This document shows, piece after piece, positions 1-7,075 of a DNA stretch of 14,245 bases. Position numbers and translations under genes: made by a program. The notes below the pieces were generated by a model, which was not told the origin of the DNA, ran no database searches, and was given only the letters and a program-made list of their open reading frames with translations. Numbering within the stretch: the stretch's first letter is position 1; each line of letters opens with the position of its first letter. Origin of the DNA: Gammaproteobacteria bacterium (GTDB lineage: Bacteria; Pseudomonadota; Gammaproteobacteria; Arenicellales; Arenicellaceae); NCBI GenBank assembly GCA_003485905.1, contig DNHK01000380.1, positions 1-14,245 of the forward strand, given 5' to 3'.

Positions 1-10
1 GGAAACTAAA

Positions 11-1084
11 ATGTCAAAAATACTCATTCTGCCTGGCGACGGCATAGGGATAGAAATTGTAGCTCAAGCCGTTAAAGTCATTGATTCATTAAATAGGAAT
101 CATTCAATGGGGATGACTCTTGTTAATGGTCTCCTTGGGGGTGCAGCTTATGATGAAACAGGTTCGCCTTTTCCTGATGAGACGATTAGGATTGCAAAAG
201 AGTGTGACTCAATTTTGCTAGGAGCTGTTGGGGGTCCTAAATGGGAGTCACTCGAAAGAAGCTTAAGGCCAGAAAGAGGTTTATTGGGCATACGTTCTGA
301 GCTTGAGCTTTTTTCAAATCTAAGGCCAGCAATCCTATATCCACAACTAGCTTCTGCATCAAGCCTTAAAAAAGAGATTGTATCCGGTCTTGACTTAATG
401 ATTGTTCGCGAGCTTGTTGGAGGCATCTATTTTGGACAGCCAAGAGGAGTTGAAATCAAAAATGGTGAGCGCTTTGGAGTTAATTCTGCGACCTATTATG
501 AATCTGAGATTGCAAGAATTGGACATTCTGCCTTTCAGATAGCCCAAAAGAGGGAGGGCCGAGTTTGTTCTGTCGATAAAGCAAATGTGCTTGAGGCTAC
601 TGAGTTATGGCGTAAGGTCGTTACAGAGACGTCGGTTCATTATCCTTCAGTTGAGCTGACTCATATGTATGTTGATAATGCTGCTATGCAGCTGGTGCGT
701 GATCCAAAACAGTTTGACGTATTGGTCACAGGAAATATGTTTGGTGATATTTTGTCTGACTGTGCGGCCATGTTAACAGGATCAATCGGTATGTTGCCGT
801 CTGCATCTTTAGATAAGGATGGGCGCGGAATGTACGAGCCTGTACATGGCACAGCTCCGGATATTACGGGTCAAGGTATCGCCAATCCGTTGGCGACTAT
901 TCTATCCGTAGCAATGATGGTGCGTTATTCGCTAGACGAAGGAGGCTGGGCAGACCAAATCGAGGCTGCTGTCTCAGCTGTGCTCGAACAAGGTCTGCGA
1001 ACTGCGGATATTTATACTGACGGTACCACCAAGGTATCAACTTCCGAGATGGGTGCAGCTGTAGTCAGTGCGTTGAGTCAGTAA
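11..1084 (+). CDS. leuB: 3-isopropylmalate dehydrogenase
   Basis: LeuB oxidises and decarboxylates 3-isopropylmalate to 2-oxoisocaproate with NAD+ in cytosolic leucine synthesis. The 357-residue length is normal for the family. Visible signatures are the N-terminal GDGIG loop (residues 9-13), [10 protein letters not shown] (133-142) with the catalytic Tyr140, the catalytic Lys190 in VDKANVLE, and the metal-binding aspartates Asp222, Asp246 and Asp250 (VDNAA and FGDILSD). [10 protein letters not shown] (276-285) is the coenzyme-binding stretch. The ATG at 11 follows a GGAA at bases 1-4, so the window opens inside its ribosome binding site. leuC and leuD, the usual upstream partners, would lie outside. 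One oddity is Ile14 where the family nearly always has Pro (GDGIGPE). The gene is otherwise intact. Identification is firm. Confidence 0.97.
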   Translation: MSKILILPGDGIGIEIVAQAVKVIDSLNRNHSMGMTLVNGLLGGAAYDETGSPFPDETIRIAKECDSILLGAVGGPKWESLERSLRPERGLLGIRSELELFSNLRPAILYPQLASASSLKKEIVSGLDLMIVRELVGGIYFGQPRGVEIKNGERFGVNSATYYESEIARIGHSAFQIAQKREGRVCSVDKANVLEATELWRKVVTETSVHYPSVELTHMYVDNAAMQLVRDPKQFDVLVTGNMFGDILSDCAAMLTGSIGMLPSASLDKDGRGMYEPVHGTAPDITGQGIANPLATILSVAMMVRYSLDEGGWADQIEAAVSAVLEQGLRTADIYTDGTTKVSTSEMGAAVVSALSQ

Positions 1085-1121
1085 GACTCAGGCTAGAAAT
1101 TATGCGAACTGAAATATGCCG

Positions 1122-1133
1122 ATTGAGCTCAAT
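1122..1133. promoter_or_regulatory. 12-bp perfect palindrome upstream of bioA (possible operator)
   Basis: ATTGAGCTCAAT is perfectly self-complementary and lies 27 bases before the bioA start, in the 76-base gap after leuB. An AT-rich stretch (TATATATTTAAA) follows, which could hold a -10 element. It does not match the BioR operator or the long BirA operator as I know them. A regulator site is inference only. Confidence 0.3.
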
Positions 1134-1160
1134 GTAAATGTATATATTTAAATGAGTTAA

Positions 1161-2438
1161 ATGAGCGAAAGCCTACAAGAGTTTGATCGGCATCACGTTT
1201 GGCACCCGTATTCCAGTGCAAAGCCATTATTCCCCAATTTAGTGGTGCAATCGGCTCATGGGGTGAGACTTAAGCTCGAGGATGGCCGCGAGTTAGTCGA
1301 TGGCATGGCATCTTGGTGGTCAGCTTTGCATGGCTACAACCACCCACAATTGAATAAGGCCGCTACCGATCAATTGGCTGATATGAGTCACGTGATGTTC
1401 GGTGGATTGACGCACCAACCAGCGGTTACTTTGTGTGAAAATTTGCTCAAATTCGCTCCGGCCATGCAGCACGTATTCCTGGCAGATTCTGGGTCAGTTT
1501 CGGTCGAAGTTGCATTAAAAATGGCGCTTCAATATCAGCATTCGATTGGTCGCTCAAAAAAGACCAAGATTGCCGCTCTTAGAGGCGGATATCACGGTGA
1601 CACTTTAGGGGCGATGTCGGTGTGTGATCCTGATACTGGTATGCATCGGCTATTTGCAAATTATGTGCCTGAGCAATTGTTCATAGAGCGGCCATCAATT
1701 CGTTATGGGGACGTCTGGAATAAACAGGCTCTTAAACATGTCCGTGCAGTTTTCGAGGCAAATAAAAATGAACTCGCCGCGATTATTCTGGAACCCATCG
1801 TACAAGGTGCCGGCGGCATGTGGTTTTATGCGAAACAGTATGTGCAAGGGGTACGTGAGCTCTGCGATGAGTTTCAGGTATTGTTGATAGCGGATGAAAT
1901 AGCAACCGCATTTGGGCGTACAGGGCACTGGTTGGCTTGTGATGACGCTGGTGTTACACCAGATATCTTATGTGTTGGAAAAGCAATGACAGGCGGTTAT
2001 ATGAGCTTGGCTGCCACCATGACGACCTCGAGTGTTGCAGAAGCTATTGCTGATAGTGAGCATTCAGCTTTAATGCATGGTCCAACGTTTATGGCCAACC
2101 CACTGGCTTGTGCGGTTGCCAACGCCAATATTGATTTATTGAAACAGAACAATTGGCAGGCACAGGTGACATTAATTAACTCTTTATTGGTAAACGAGTT
2201 GGAGGAGGCGAGAAATTTTGCGGGGGTCATCGACGTAAGGACGCACGGGGCGATTGGTGTGATCGAAACTTTGCATGCGGTTGATATGCAAGCTGTGCAG
2301 AATATCTGTCTGGAAGAGGGTGTGTGGCTGAGGCCTTTCGGTCGATTGATTTACACAATGCCGCCGTTTATCACCGAAGCGCCTGATCTTGTTAAGGTGA
2401 CTAGCACAATGAAGCGAATCGCAAAATCGTCGGTTTGA
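1161..2438 (+). CDS. bioA: adenosylmethionine-8-amino-7-oxononanoate aminotransferase
   Basis: BioA is a PLP-dependent, fold-type I aminotransferase that makes 7,8-diaminononanoate from KAPA in biotin synthesis, using S-adenosylmethionine as amino donor. At 425 residues it has the family length and keeps E. coli numbering. It shows Tyr17 (WHPYSS), Trp52-Trp53 (SWWSALHGY), GSVSVEVALK (111-120), Tyr144 in GGYHGDT, Asp245 in ADEIATAFGRTG, the PLP Schiff-base Lys274 in GKAMTGG and Arg391 in LRPFGRLIYTMPP. The Tyr17, Trp52 and Tyr144 set separates BioA from other class III aminotransferases. A stop codon lies immediately upstream in frame, so ATG 1161 is the earliest possible start; its Shine-Dalgarno match is weak. 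No bioB, bioF, bioC or bioD is present here. The 3' end is convergent with the TfoX-like gene, 13 bases apart. Confidence 0.96.
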   Translation: MSESLQEFDRHHVWHPYSSAKPLFPNLVVQSAHGVRLKLEDGRELVDGMASWWSALHGYNHPQLNKAATDQLADMSHVMFGGLTHQPAVTLCENLLKFAPAMQHVFLADSGSVSVEVALKMALQYQHSIGRSKKTKIAALRGGYHGDTLGAMSVCDPDTGMHRLFANYVPEQLFIERPSIRYGDVWNKQALKHVRAVFEANKNELAAIILEPIVQGAGGMWFYAKQYVQGVRELCDEFQVLLIADEIATAFGRTGHWLACDDAGVTPDILCVGKAMTGGYMSLAATMTTSSVAEAIADSEHSALMHGPTFMANPLACAVANANIDLLKQNNWQAQVTLINSLLVNELEEARNFAGVIDVRTHGAIGVIETLHAVDMQAVQNICLEEGVWLRPFGRLIYTMPPFITEAPDLVKVTSTMKRIAKSSV

Positions 2439-2451
2439 TAGGGGATTATTT

Positions 2452-2790
2452 TTACGGTCGCTTTTTCTTTTTTTGAGCTTTTAGCGCTATTTCCCAAGAT
2501 TTTTGTGCCCAAGCAGCGGCGACTTCTGGGTCATCGTAGATTTCTTCTGGTGCGTGGTAATAAGACATTGTTATTGTCTTGCCATTCTTATTGTACTCAA
2601 AGGCGGTGAGGCCCAGAGCCTCATAATCTGCCCGGATTGTATCGTCAACTTTTAAATACAATTGATCGTCCGCGACCAGCCCAAACATGATGCCATCATA
2701 GTACAGGCCGTGGCCTCCAAACATGTGACGTACATTGGTTTGACCAAACTCAGCAAATACTTCGCTAAGATACTCGACAAATTCACTCAT
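2452..2790 (-). CDS. TfoX N-terminal domain protein
   Basis: A 112-residue protein made only of the TfoX N-terminal domain (PF04993-like). The family hallmark is seen at about residues 22-48: an MFGGHGLYYDGIMFGLV stretch followed by DDQLYLKVDD. The basic tail (KAQKKKKRP) follows a helical segment. Full-length TfoX/Sxy regulates competence and has a second, C-terminal domain, which is absent here, so a competence role should not be assumed; the single-domain versions have no settled function. It begins 11 bases after the ribA stop, with an AGG that overlaps the ribA end region acting as a weak ribosome binding site. It is therefore probably co-transcribed with ribA. The functional meaning of that pairing is unknown. 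Confidence 0.85.
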   Translation of the reverse strand: MSEFVEYLSEVFAEFGQTNVRHMFGGHGLYYDGIMFGLVADDQLYLKVDDTIRADYEALGLTAFEYNKNGKTITMSYYHAPEEIYDDPEVAAAWAQKSWEIALKAQKKKKRP

Positions 2791-2801
2791 GTAACATTCG
2801 C

Positions 2802-3617
2802 CTAATCTATATCACCCGATTCCAATTTGTGCCCTCGGTCTTTTTTAGCTTCCAGGTAGCGGCGATTGGTCTCGGTGACGCCGGTAACATGCTTAGCCGA
2901 TACAAATTGATCAAGCCCTGCAGCATGTAAGGCCGATATTTTTTTCGGATTGTTGGTTAATAATTGAAACGGTTTGTTTCCGAGAAAATACATTATCAGT
3001 GAAGCTGCATCACTAAAGTCTCGCGAATCTGCTGGCAACCCGAGCGATTCATTAGCTTGATAGGTATCTTCGCCTTCATCTTGTAGAAGGTATGTTGCTG
3101 CTTTTGCCCAAAGCCCTATGCCACGGCCTTCATGCCCGGCCATATACACCAACATGCCGCCATCCGGGTGCGTTGATATTCTTTCCGCCGCATACTCCAG
3201 CTGGGGGCCGCATTCGCAGCGCTCGGACCCAAACACGTCCCCAGTTAAACAGTTTGAATGGACACGTACCATCGGATTGGCTGATGTAAATGGTGTACCA
3301 AATACGAGTACGCTATTCACCGCCATTGCTGTTGCCATGGATGCGAAGCGGCCTGGGTCGCCCCTGTCTCTAAGATCATCGGCCAGTTGTAATACATCAC
3401 TTAGCTCTTCAGCACGCACGGTGGCATACCACTGTGCTGTTGTTTCTACTTGACCCAAATGAATGGGCATAGGTATTGGGCCCAATATGTTGATGTGCAC
3501 GCTATCGGACGGTATTTGGTCGCTGATTTCTACTACCTGACCCGCGTTATCAATACGGATGAGCTTGCCTTGCTCGACAAGCCTTGTGCGTATATTTGAA
3601 TCAAGATAAGTAAACAT
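2802..3617 (-). CDS. ribA: GTP cyclohydrolase II (divergent, N-terminally extended)
   Basis: GTP cyclohydrolase II opens GTP to the diaminopyrimidine that starts riboflavin synthesis. The zinc ligands are Cys123, Cys134 and Cys136 (HSNCLTGDVFGSERCEC). Other conserved parts are Tyr158, HEGRGIGL (162-169), LQDEGEDTYQAN, the catalytic Asp197/Arg199 pair in PADSRDF, and LLTNNPKK (219-226). At 271 residues it is longer than the roughly 200-residue E. coli enzyme; the extra length is an N-terminal region of about 65 residues that I do not recognise and that is not the RibB (DHBP synthase) half of RibBA proteins. The usual YxRQEGR motif reads Y-MAGH-EGR, one residue longer and without the Arg, so this is a variant subfamily. 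The ATG at 3617 has an AGG about 14 bases upstream. It heads a probable two-gene unit with the TfoX-like gene. Confidence 0.86.
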   Translation of the reverse strand: MFTYLDSNIRTRLVEQGKLIRIDNAGQVVEISDQIPSDSVHINILGPIPMPIHLGQVETTAQWYATVRAEELSDVLQLADDLRDRGDPGRFASMATAMAVNSVLVFGTPFTSANPMVRVHSNCLTGDVFGSERCECGPQLEYAAERISTHPDGGMLVYMAGHEGRGIGLWAKAATYLLQDEGEDTYQANESLGLPADSRDFSDAASLIMYFLGNKPFQLLTNNPKKISALHAAGLDQFVSAKHVTGVTETNRRYLEAKKDRGHKLESGDID

Positions 3618-3692
3618 ATGTTTAGCTGTTACCTGTTGGGTTTAGCCAAGCTTAATCTCAACAAGTCTATAGCTGAATATATGCTGGGTAAA

Positions 3693-3726
3693 TAAAAAAG
3701 GCCGACGCATATAGCTAGTCGGCCTT
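3693..3726 (-). terminator. intrinsic terminator after pckG
   Basis: A 9-bp perfect stem (AAGGCCGAC at 3698-3706 with GTCGGCCTT at 3718-3726) encloses an 11-base loop. Read on the - strand, the stem is followed by a run of six T (plus-strand A run 3694-3699), the classic Rho-independent form. It begins 27 bases past the pckG stop, and so separates pckG from ribA. Confidence 0.9.
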
Positions 3727-3753
3727 CTAAAGAGCTTGCTTGTAAAGGCCTAA

Positions 3754-5496
3754 TTAGCCCAGAGCATTCACCACAGCTTGGTGTTCGGCTCTCAGTGACT
3801 CCGGAATCCGTGAACCATAAGAATCAAAGTATTCGCCCACTTCTGACACTTCTTGCTTCCAACCTTCTGAATCTATGGCTAACAGTTCATTCATGGTGTC
3901 GCTATCCACGTCAATTCCATTGGTATCAATATCTTCGGCACGTGGTAGGTAGCCAATTGGAGTTTCGACAGCTTCTGCAAGGCCTTCGACCCGATCGATC
4001 ATCCATAAAAGTACGCGCATGTTTTCGCCAAAGCCAGGCCATAGGAAATTGTCATCGTCGTCTTGGCGGAACCAGTTAACGTGAAAGATTTTAGGCATGT
4101 TTTCAGAGCCTTCGCCAACCTTGAGCCAATGTGCCCAGTAGTCAGCAAAGTTATAACCGCAGAATGGCTTCATTGCCATTGGGTCCCGGCGCACAATACC
4201 TACTTGTCCGGTAGCAGCGGCCGTAGTTTCAGAAGCAACCCCGGCGCCAACGAATACACCATGTGCCCATGATTTAGCTTCGTATACCAATGGAGCTAAT
4301 TTGCGACGTCGGCCACCAAACACAATTGCAGAGATCGGTACGCCTTCCGCTGCATCTGCTAGTGATGAATAGCATGGGTTTTTATCAGCGGCAACGGTAA
4401 AACGTGAATTTGGATGAGCGGCTGGACCACTATCAGCAGTGACTTTATTACCTAGCCAGTCAATTACGGGTTCACCAACTTTTTTGTCTTCCCACCAAGG
4501 TATATTGTCCTCAGTCAGAGCAACATTAGTAAATATAGTGTCGCTTTTAATCGTATCGAAAGCGTTTTTATTGCTTTTTGCATTAGTGCCCGGAACCACA
4601 CCGAATAATCCGGCTTCCGGATTGATAGCACGTAACTGGCCAGAAGAGTCTCTATGCAGCCAGGCAATGTCATCGCCCAGAGTCCAGACTTTCCATCCTG
4701 GGTACTGCTCTGGCGGAATCAACATCGCTAAATTGGTTTTCCCACAAGCAGAAGGAAATGCAGCGGCAATATAATGTGTATCGCCTTGTGGACTTTCAAG
4801 TCCGACAATAAGCATATGCTCTGCCAGCCAACCTTCCGTGCGTGCCTGATAACTGGCAATACGCAATGCGTGGCATTTTTTACCGAGTAGTGCATTTCCA
4901 CCATACCCTGAGCCATAGCTCATGATGCTTAGCTCTTCTGGAAAGTGCATGATAAAGCGACGATCAGGGTCAAGCTCACCAGTAGAATGTAAGCCTCGAA
5001 TAAACGTACCTTCAACTTCGATTCGTTTTAAAGCATCCGATCCCATGCGGGTCATCAACTTCATGTTTGCTACCACATAAGCGCTATCGGTAATTTCGAC
5101 ACCGAGCCGTGAATACTTTGAATCAATTGGGCCCATGCAGTACGGGACGACATAAAGGGTACGACCTTTCATGCATCCGTCAAAAAAGGCATTCATTTTC
5201 GCCTTGGCGTCATCCGGTGCCATCCAGTTATTATTCGGCCCAGCATCTTCTTCGTTGCTGGAGCAAACATAGGTAAGGTTTTCTACACGCGCCACATCGC
5301 TTGGATCTGATCGATGTAAAAAACAGTTTGGATAAGCTTCTTGATTGAGCTCAAGCAAGGTTCCATCGGCTTGCATTTGGTCGATCAACGATTGGTATTC
5401 TTCATCGCTGCCGGTACACCATACGATGCTATCTGGTGAGGTTTGTTCGGCAACCGAGTTAACCCATTGTGCCAGTTCAGTGTTGGTGGTGCTCAT
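3754..5496 (-). CDS. pckG: phosphoenolpyruvate carboxykinase (GTP)
   Basis: This cytosolic enzyme converts oxaloacetate plus GTP to PEP, CO2 and GDP, the entry step of gluconeogenesis. With the ATG at 5496 it is 580 residues long. The PEPCK-GTP signature FPSACGKTN lies at 247-255, including the reactive-loop Cys251 and the P-loop Lys253. Metal-binding GDDIAW is at 274-279 and NPEAGLFGVVPGT at 292-304. Near the C-terminus, NWFRQDDDDNFLWPGFGENM carries the aromatic residues that stack on guanine, which marks the GTP rather than the ATP enzyme. The start is uncertain. A GTG at 5571 with a well-spaced GGTGA would add 25 residues (605 in all), but those residues are not family-like and a good promoter overlaps that GTG. 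ATG 5496 has GGAG 11 bases upstream. Function is firm; the start is a judgement. Confidence 0.95.
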   Translation of the reverse strand: MSTTNTELAQWVNSVAEQTSPDSIVWCTGSDEEYQSLIDQMQADGTLLELNQEAYPNCFLHRSDPSDVARVENLTYVCSSNEEDAGPNNNWMAPDDAKAKMNAFFDGCMKGRTLYVVPYCMGPIDSKYSRLGVEITDSAYVVANMKLMTRMGSDALKRIEVEGTFIRGLHSTGELDPDRRFIMHFPEELSIMSYGSGYGGNALLGKKCHALRIASYQARTEGWLAEHMLIVGLESPQGDTHYIAAAFPSACGKTNLAMLIPPEQYPGWKVWTLGDDIAWLHRDSSGQLRAINPEAGLFGVVPGTNAKSNKNAFDTIKSDTIFTNVALTEDNIPWWEDKKVGEPVIDWLGNKVTADSGPAAHPNSRFTVAADKNPCYSSLADAAEGVPISAIVFGGRRRKLAPLVYEAKSWAHGVFVGAGVASETTAAATGQVGIVRRDPMAMKPFCGYNFADYWAHWLKVGEGSENMPKIFHVNWFRQDDDDNFLWPGFGENMRVLLWMIDRVEGLAEAVETPIGYLPRAEDIDTNGIDVDSDTMNELLAIDSEGWKQEVSEVGEYFDSYGSRIPESLRAEHQAVVNALG

Positions 5497-5553
5497 GCGT
5501 AGTGTCGCTCCGCTTTTGTTGTCCCAGTATGAGGGCGCGAGTGAAAAAACCGT

Positions 5554-5581
5554 ATTATAGTCATCCTTCACGAGATGTCAC
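5554..5581 (-). promoter_or_regulatory. candidate sigma70 promoter for pckG
   Basis: On the - strand GTGACA (5581-5576), one base from the -35 consensus, is followed after 16 bases by a perfect TATAAT (5559-5554). Transcription would begin near 5547, downstream of the GTG at 5571 and about 50 bases before ATG 5496. No experiment supports it. Confidence 0.45.
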
Positions 5582-5675
5582 CCGCTGATGTCAATTGGTC
5601 TTACAATCCTTGTGTTGATTCCCGGTGCAGCCGGCTATAGCATTGATACATTCAGTTAAAACTTGGGTTCGGTAC

Positions 5676-6902
5676 TTAATTTACCAGCTCTTTAGGTTCG
5701 ACACTTTCGTCGGCAAGCTTCGCCACATCAATTGTCTTTAATCCAGCCAATGCTTGTTTAGCAATCATGAACTCTTTGACTCGGTTAACGCAATCAGCAG
5801 CTATCAGACGACCTCCCTTTAAATACCAGGCAACAAAGGAACGTGAGTTTTCTATATCACCACGAATGATTACTTGGTCATAACCTTGGTTTAGTCCGGC
5901 AATTTGCAACTTAAGATCGAATTGATCTGACCAAAACCACGGCAGGGCAGAATATGCTTTCTTGGTGCCGCACATGCTGGCCGCGGCAGACTTAGCCTGT
6001 TCACTGGCATTAGGCACAGATTCAAGTCGAATATTGCGCCCAAGTAATTGGTTGGGGTGGTTGGTGCAATCTCCAGCGGCGACAATATTGGGGTCGTTGG
6101 TCTCTGCAAATTCGTTGACCAGTATTCCGTTATCGATCGCCAGTCCGGCCACTTCTGCCAACTCGGTATTAGGGATTACTCCTATTCCGATAATGACTAA
6201 GTCCGCGTTAACCTGCTCGCCAGTATTGCAAACGACAGCTTTAACTCGTTCGGCACCAACTATTTCTGATGCCATGACTCCTGTTTTTATTACTACGCCT
6301 TCTTCACTATGTACACGGCTATAAAATGCCCCCACTTCGGGGGCAGTAACTCTTTCTAGCACTCTCTCCATGGTTTCAAGCACTGTAACTTGCATCCCGG
6401 TTTTGCGCAGCAAAGCGGCCGTTTCTAGCCCGATATAACCTCCGCCAATAATGACGGCCATACCATTTTTTTTAATATCGGCTTTAATCGCGTTGCCATC
6501 AGCAATATCGCGTAAATAATGTACTCCTTTAAGTTTGGTACCGTCGATGGGTAGCTGACGTACCCGAGAGCCTGTGCAAAGTGCAAGCTTGTTGTACGCC
6601 AGAGATTCACCCGTCGACAAGGTGACAAGTTGTGCGTTACGGTCGATCTTATCGACGTGAGCCTCAAGCATAAACTCGATGTTCGCTTTATCGTAGAATG
6701 CCGCAGCGCGAATCAATAATGATTCTGCATCTTTTTCACCACTCAAATAGGCCTTGGATAGAGGTGGCCGATGGTATGGTAGATAAGCTTCGTTACTTAT
6801 TATTAGTATTCGACCCTGCCAACCTTCTTGTCGTAGACTGGGTGCTAACTGGGCGGCTGCATGGCTGCCACCGACAATGATTGCAGTGCTGTTGGAATCC
6901 AT
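5676..6902 (-). CDS. FAD-dependent NADH:ferredoxin reductase-like protein
   Basis: A 408-residue flavoprotein of the putidaredoxin/rhodocoxin/rubredoxin reductase type, which passes electrons from NAD(P)H through FAD to a small iron-sulfur or rubredoxin carrier. The order is: an N-terminal FAD Rossmann loop IIVGGSHAAA (8-17), RPPLSKAYL (45-53), ALCTGSRVR (107-115), a second Rossmann loop IIGGGYIGLE (151-160) ending its second strand with Glu176 (VTVLE), AAGDCT (275-280), SVPNASEQA (295-303) and a C-terminal reductase domain starting near PWFWSDQ. The acidic Glu176 favours NADH over NADPH. There is no CxxC redox-active disulfide in the FAD domain, unlike lipoamide dehydrogenase or glutathione reductase. 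No ferredoxin, rubredoxin, P450 or ring-hydroxylating oxygenase gene lies nearby, so the partner is unknown. The ATG at 6902 has no clear Shine-Dalgarno. It is 104-179 bases upstream of pckG on the same strand. Confidence 0.88.
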   Translation of the reverse strand: MDSNSTAIIVGGSHAAAQLAPSLRQEGWQGRILIISNEAYLPYHRPPLSKAYLSGEKDAESLLIRAAAFYDKANIEFMLEAHVDKIDRNAQLVTLSTGESLAYNKLALCTGSRVRQLPIDGTKLKGVHYLRDIADGNAIKADIKKNGMAVIIGGGYIGLETAALLRKTGMQVTVLETMERVLERVTAPEVGAFYSRVHSEEGVVIKTGVMASEIVGAERVKAVVCNTGEQVNADLVIIGIGVIPNTELAEVAGLAIDNGILVNEFAETNDPNIVAAGDCTNHPNQLLGRNIRLESVPNASEQAKSAAASMCGTKKAYSALPWFWSDQFDLKLQIAGLNQGYDQVIIRGDIENSRSFVAWYLKGGRLIAADCVNRVKEFMIAKQALAGLKTIDVAKLADESVEPKELVN

Positions 6903-6952
6903 GATATTAGATATGTTGCGAAAAAATGGTCGGTGAACCTATCAGTTAAAGT

Positions 6953-6980
6953 TTGACTCAGCAATAGCACTAACTATAGC
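6953..6980 (+). promoter_or_regulatory. candidate sigma70 promoter for the beta-lactamase-family gene
   Basis: TTGACT (6953-6958) and TATAGC (6975-6980) are separated by 16 bases in the 162-base gap between two divergent genes. This would give a leader of about 78 bases before the ATG at 7065. A second TTGACT at 7000 has no matching -10. Confidence 0.35.
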
Positions 6981-7042
6981 TAATCCTTATGTAACTTCGT
7001 TGACTTGTAAGTAATTTTCATGACGTGAGGAGTTTATTGGAT

Positions 7043-7075
7043 ATGGAAATAATGAGAGGACTGGATGGCGCATAG
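7043..7075 (+). other. possible 10-codon leader ORF overlapping the next start
   Basis: A GAGGAG (7027-7032) precedes an ATG at 7043 by 10 bases. It opens a frame MEIMRGLDGA that stops at TAG 7073-7075, eight bases past the ATG at 7065 of the downstream gene in another frame. It could couple translation, or be chance in a purine-rich leader. Confidence 0.15.

Noticed and set aside
2452..2790. The TfoX-domain gene as a competence regulator
   Set aside because: Only the N-terminal domain is present, so the regulatory assignment cannot be supported.
4439..4774. A 111-codon open frame on the + strand
   Set aside because: Antisense to the conserved core of pckG, with no recognisable domain or ribosome site.
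5962..6324. A 120-codon open frame on the + strand
   Set aside because: It lies wholly inside the ferredoxin reductase gene on the opposite strand, has no family-like motifs, and is a frame shadow.
7000..7030. TTGACT at 7000 as a -35 element
   Set aside because: No -10-like sequence at a 15-19 base spacing.
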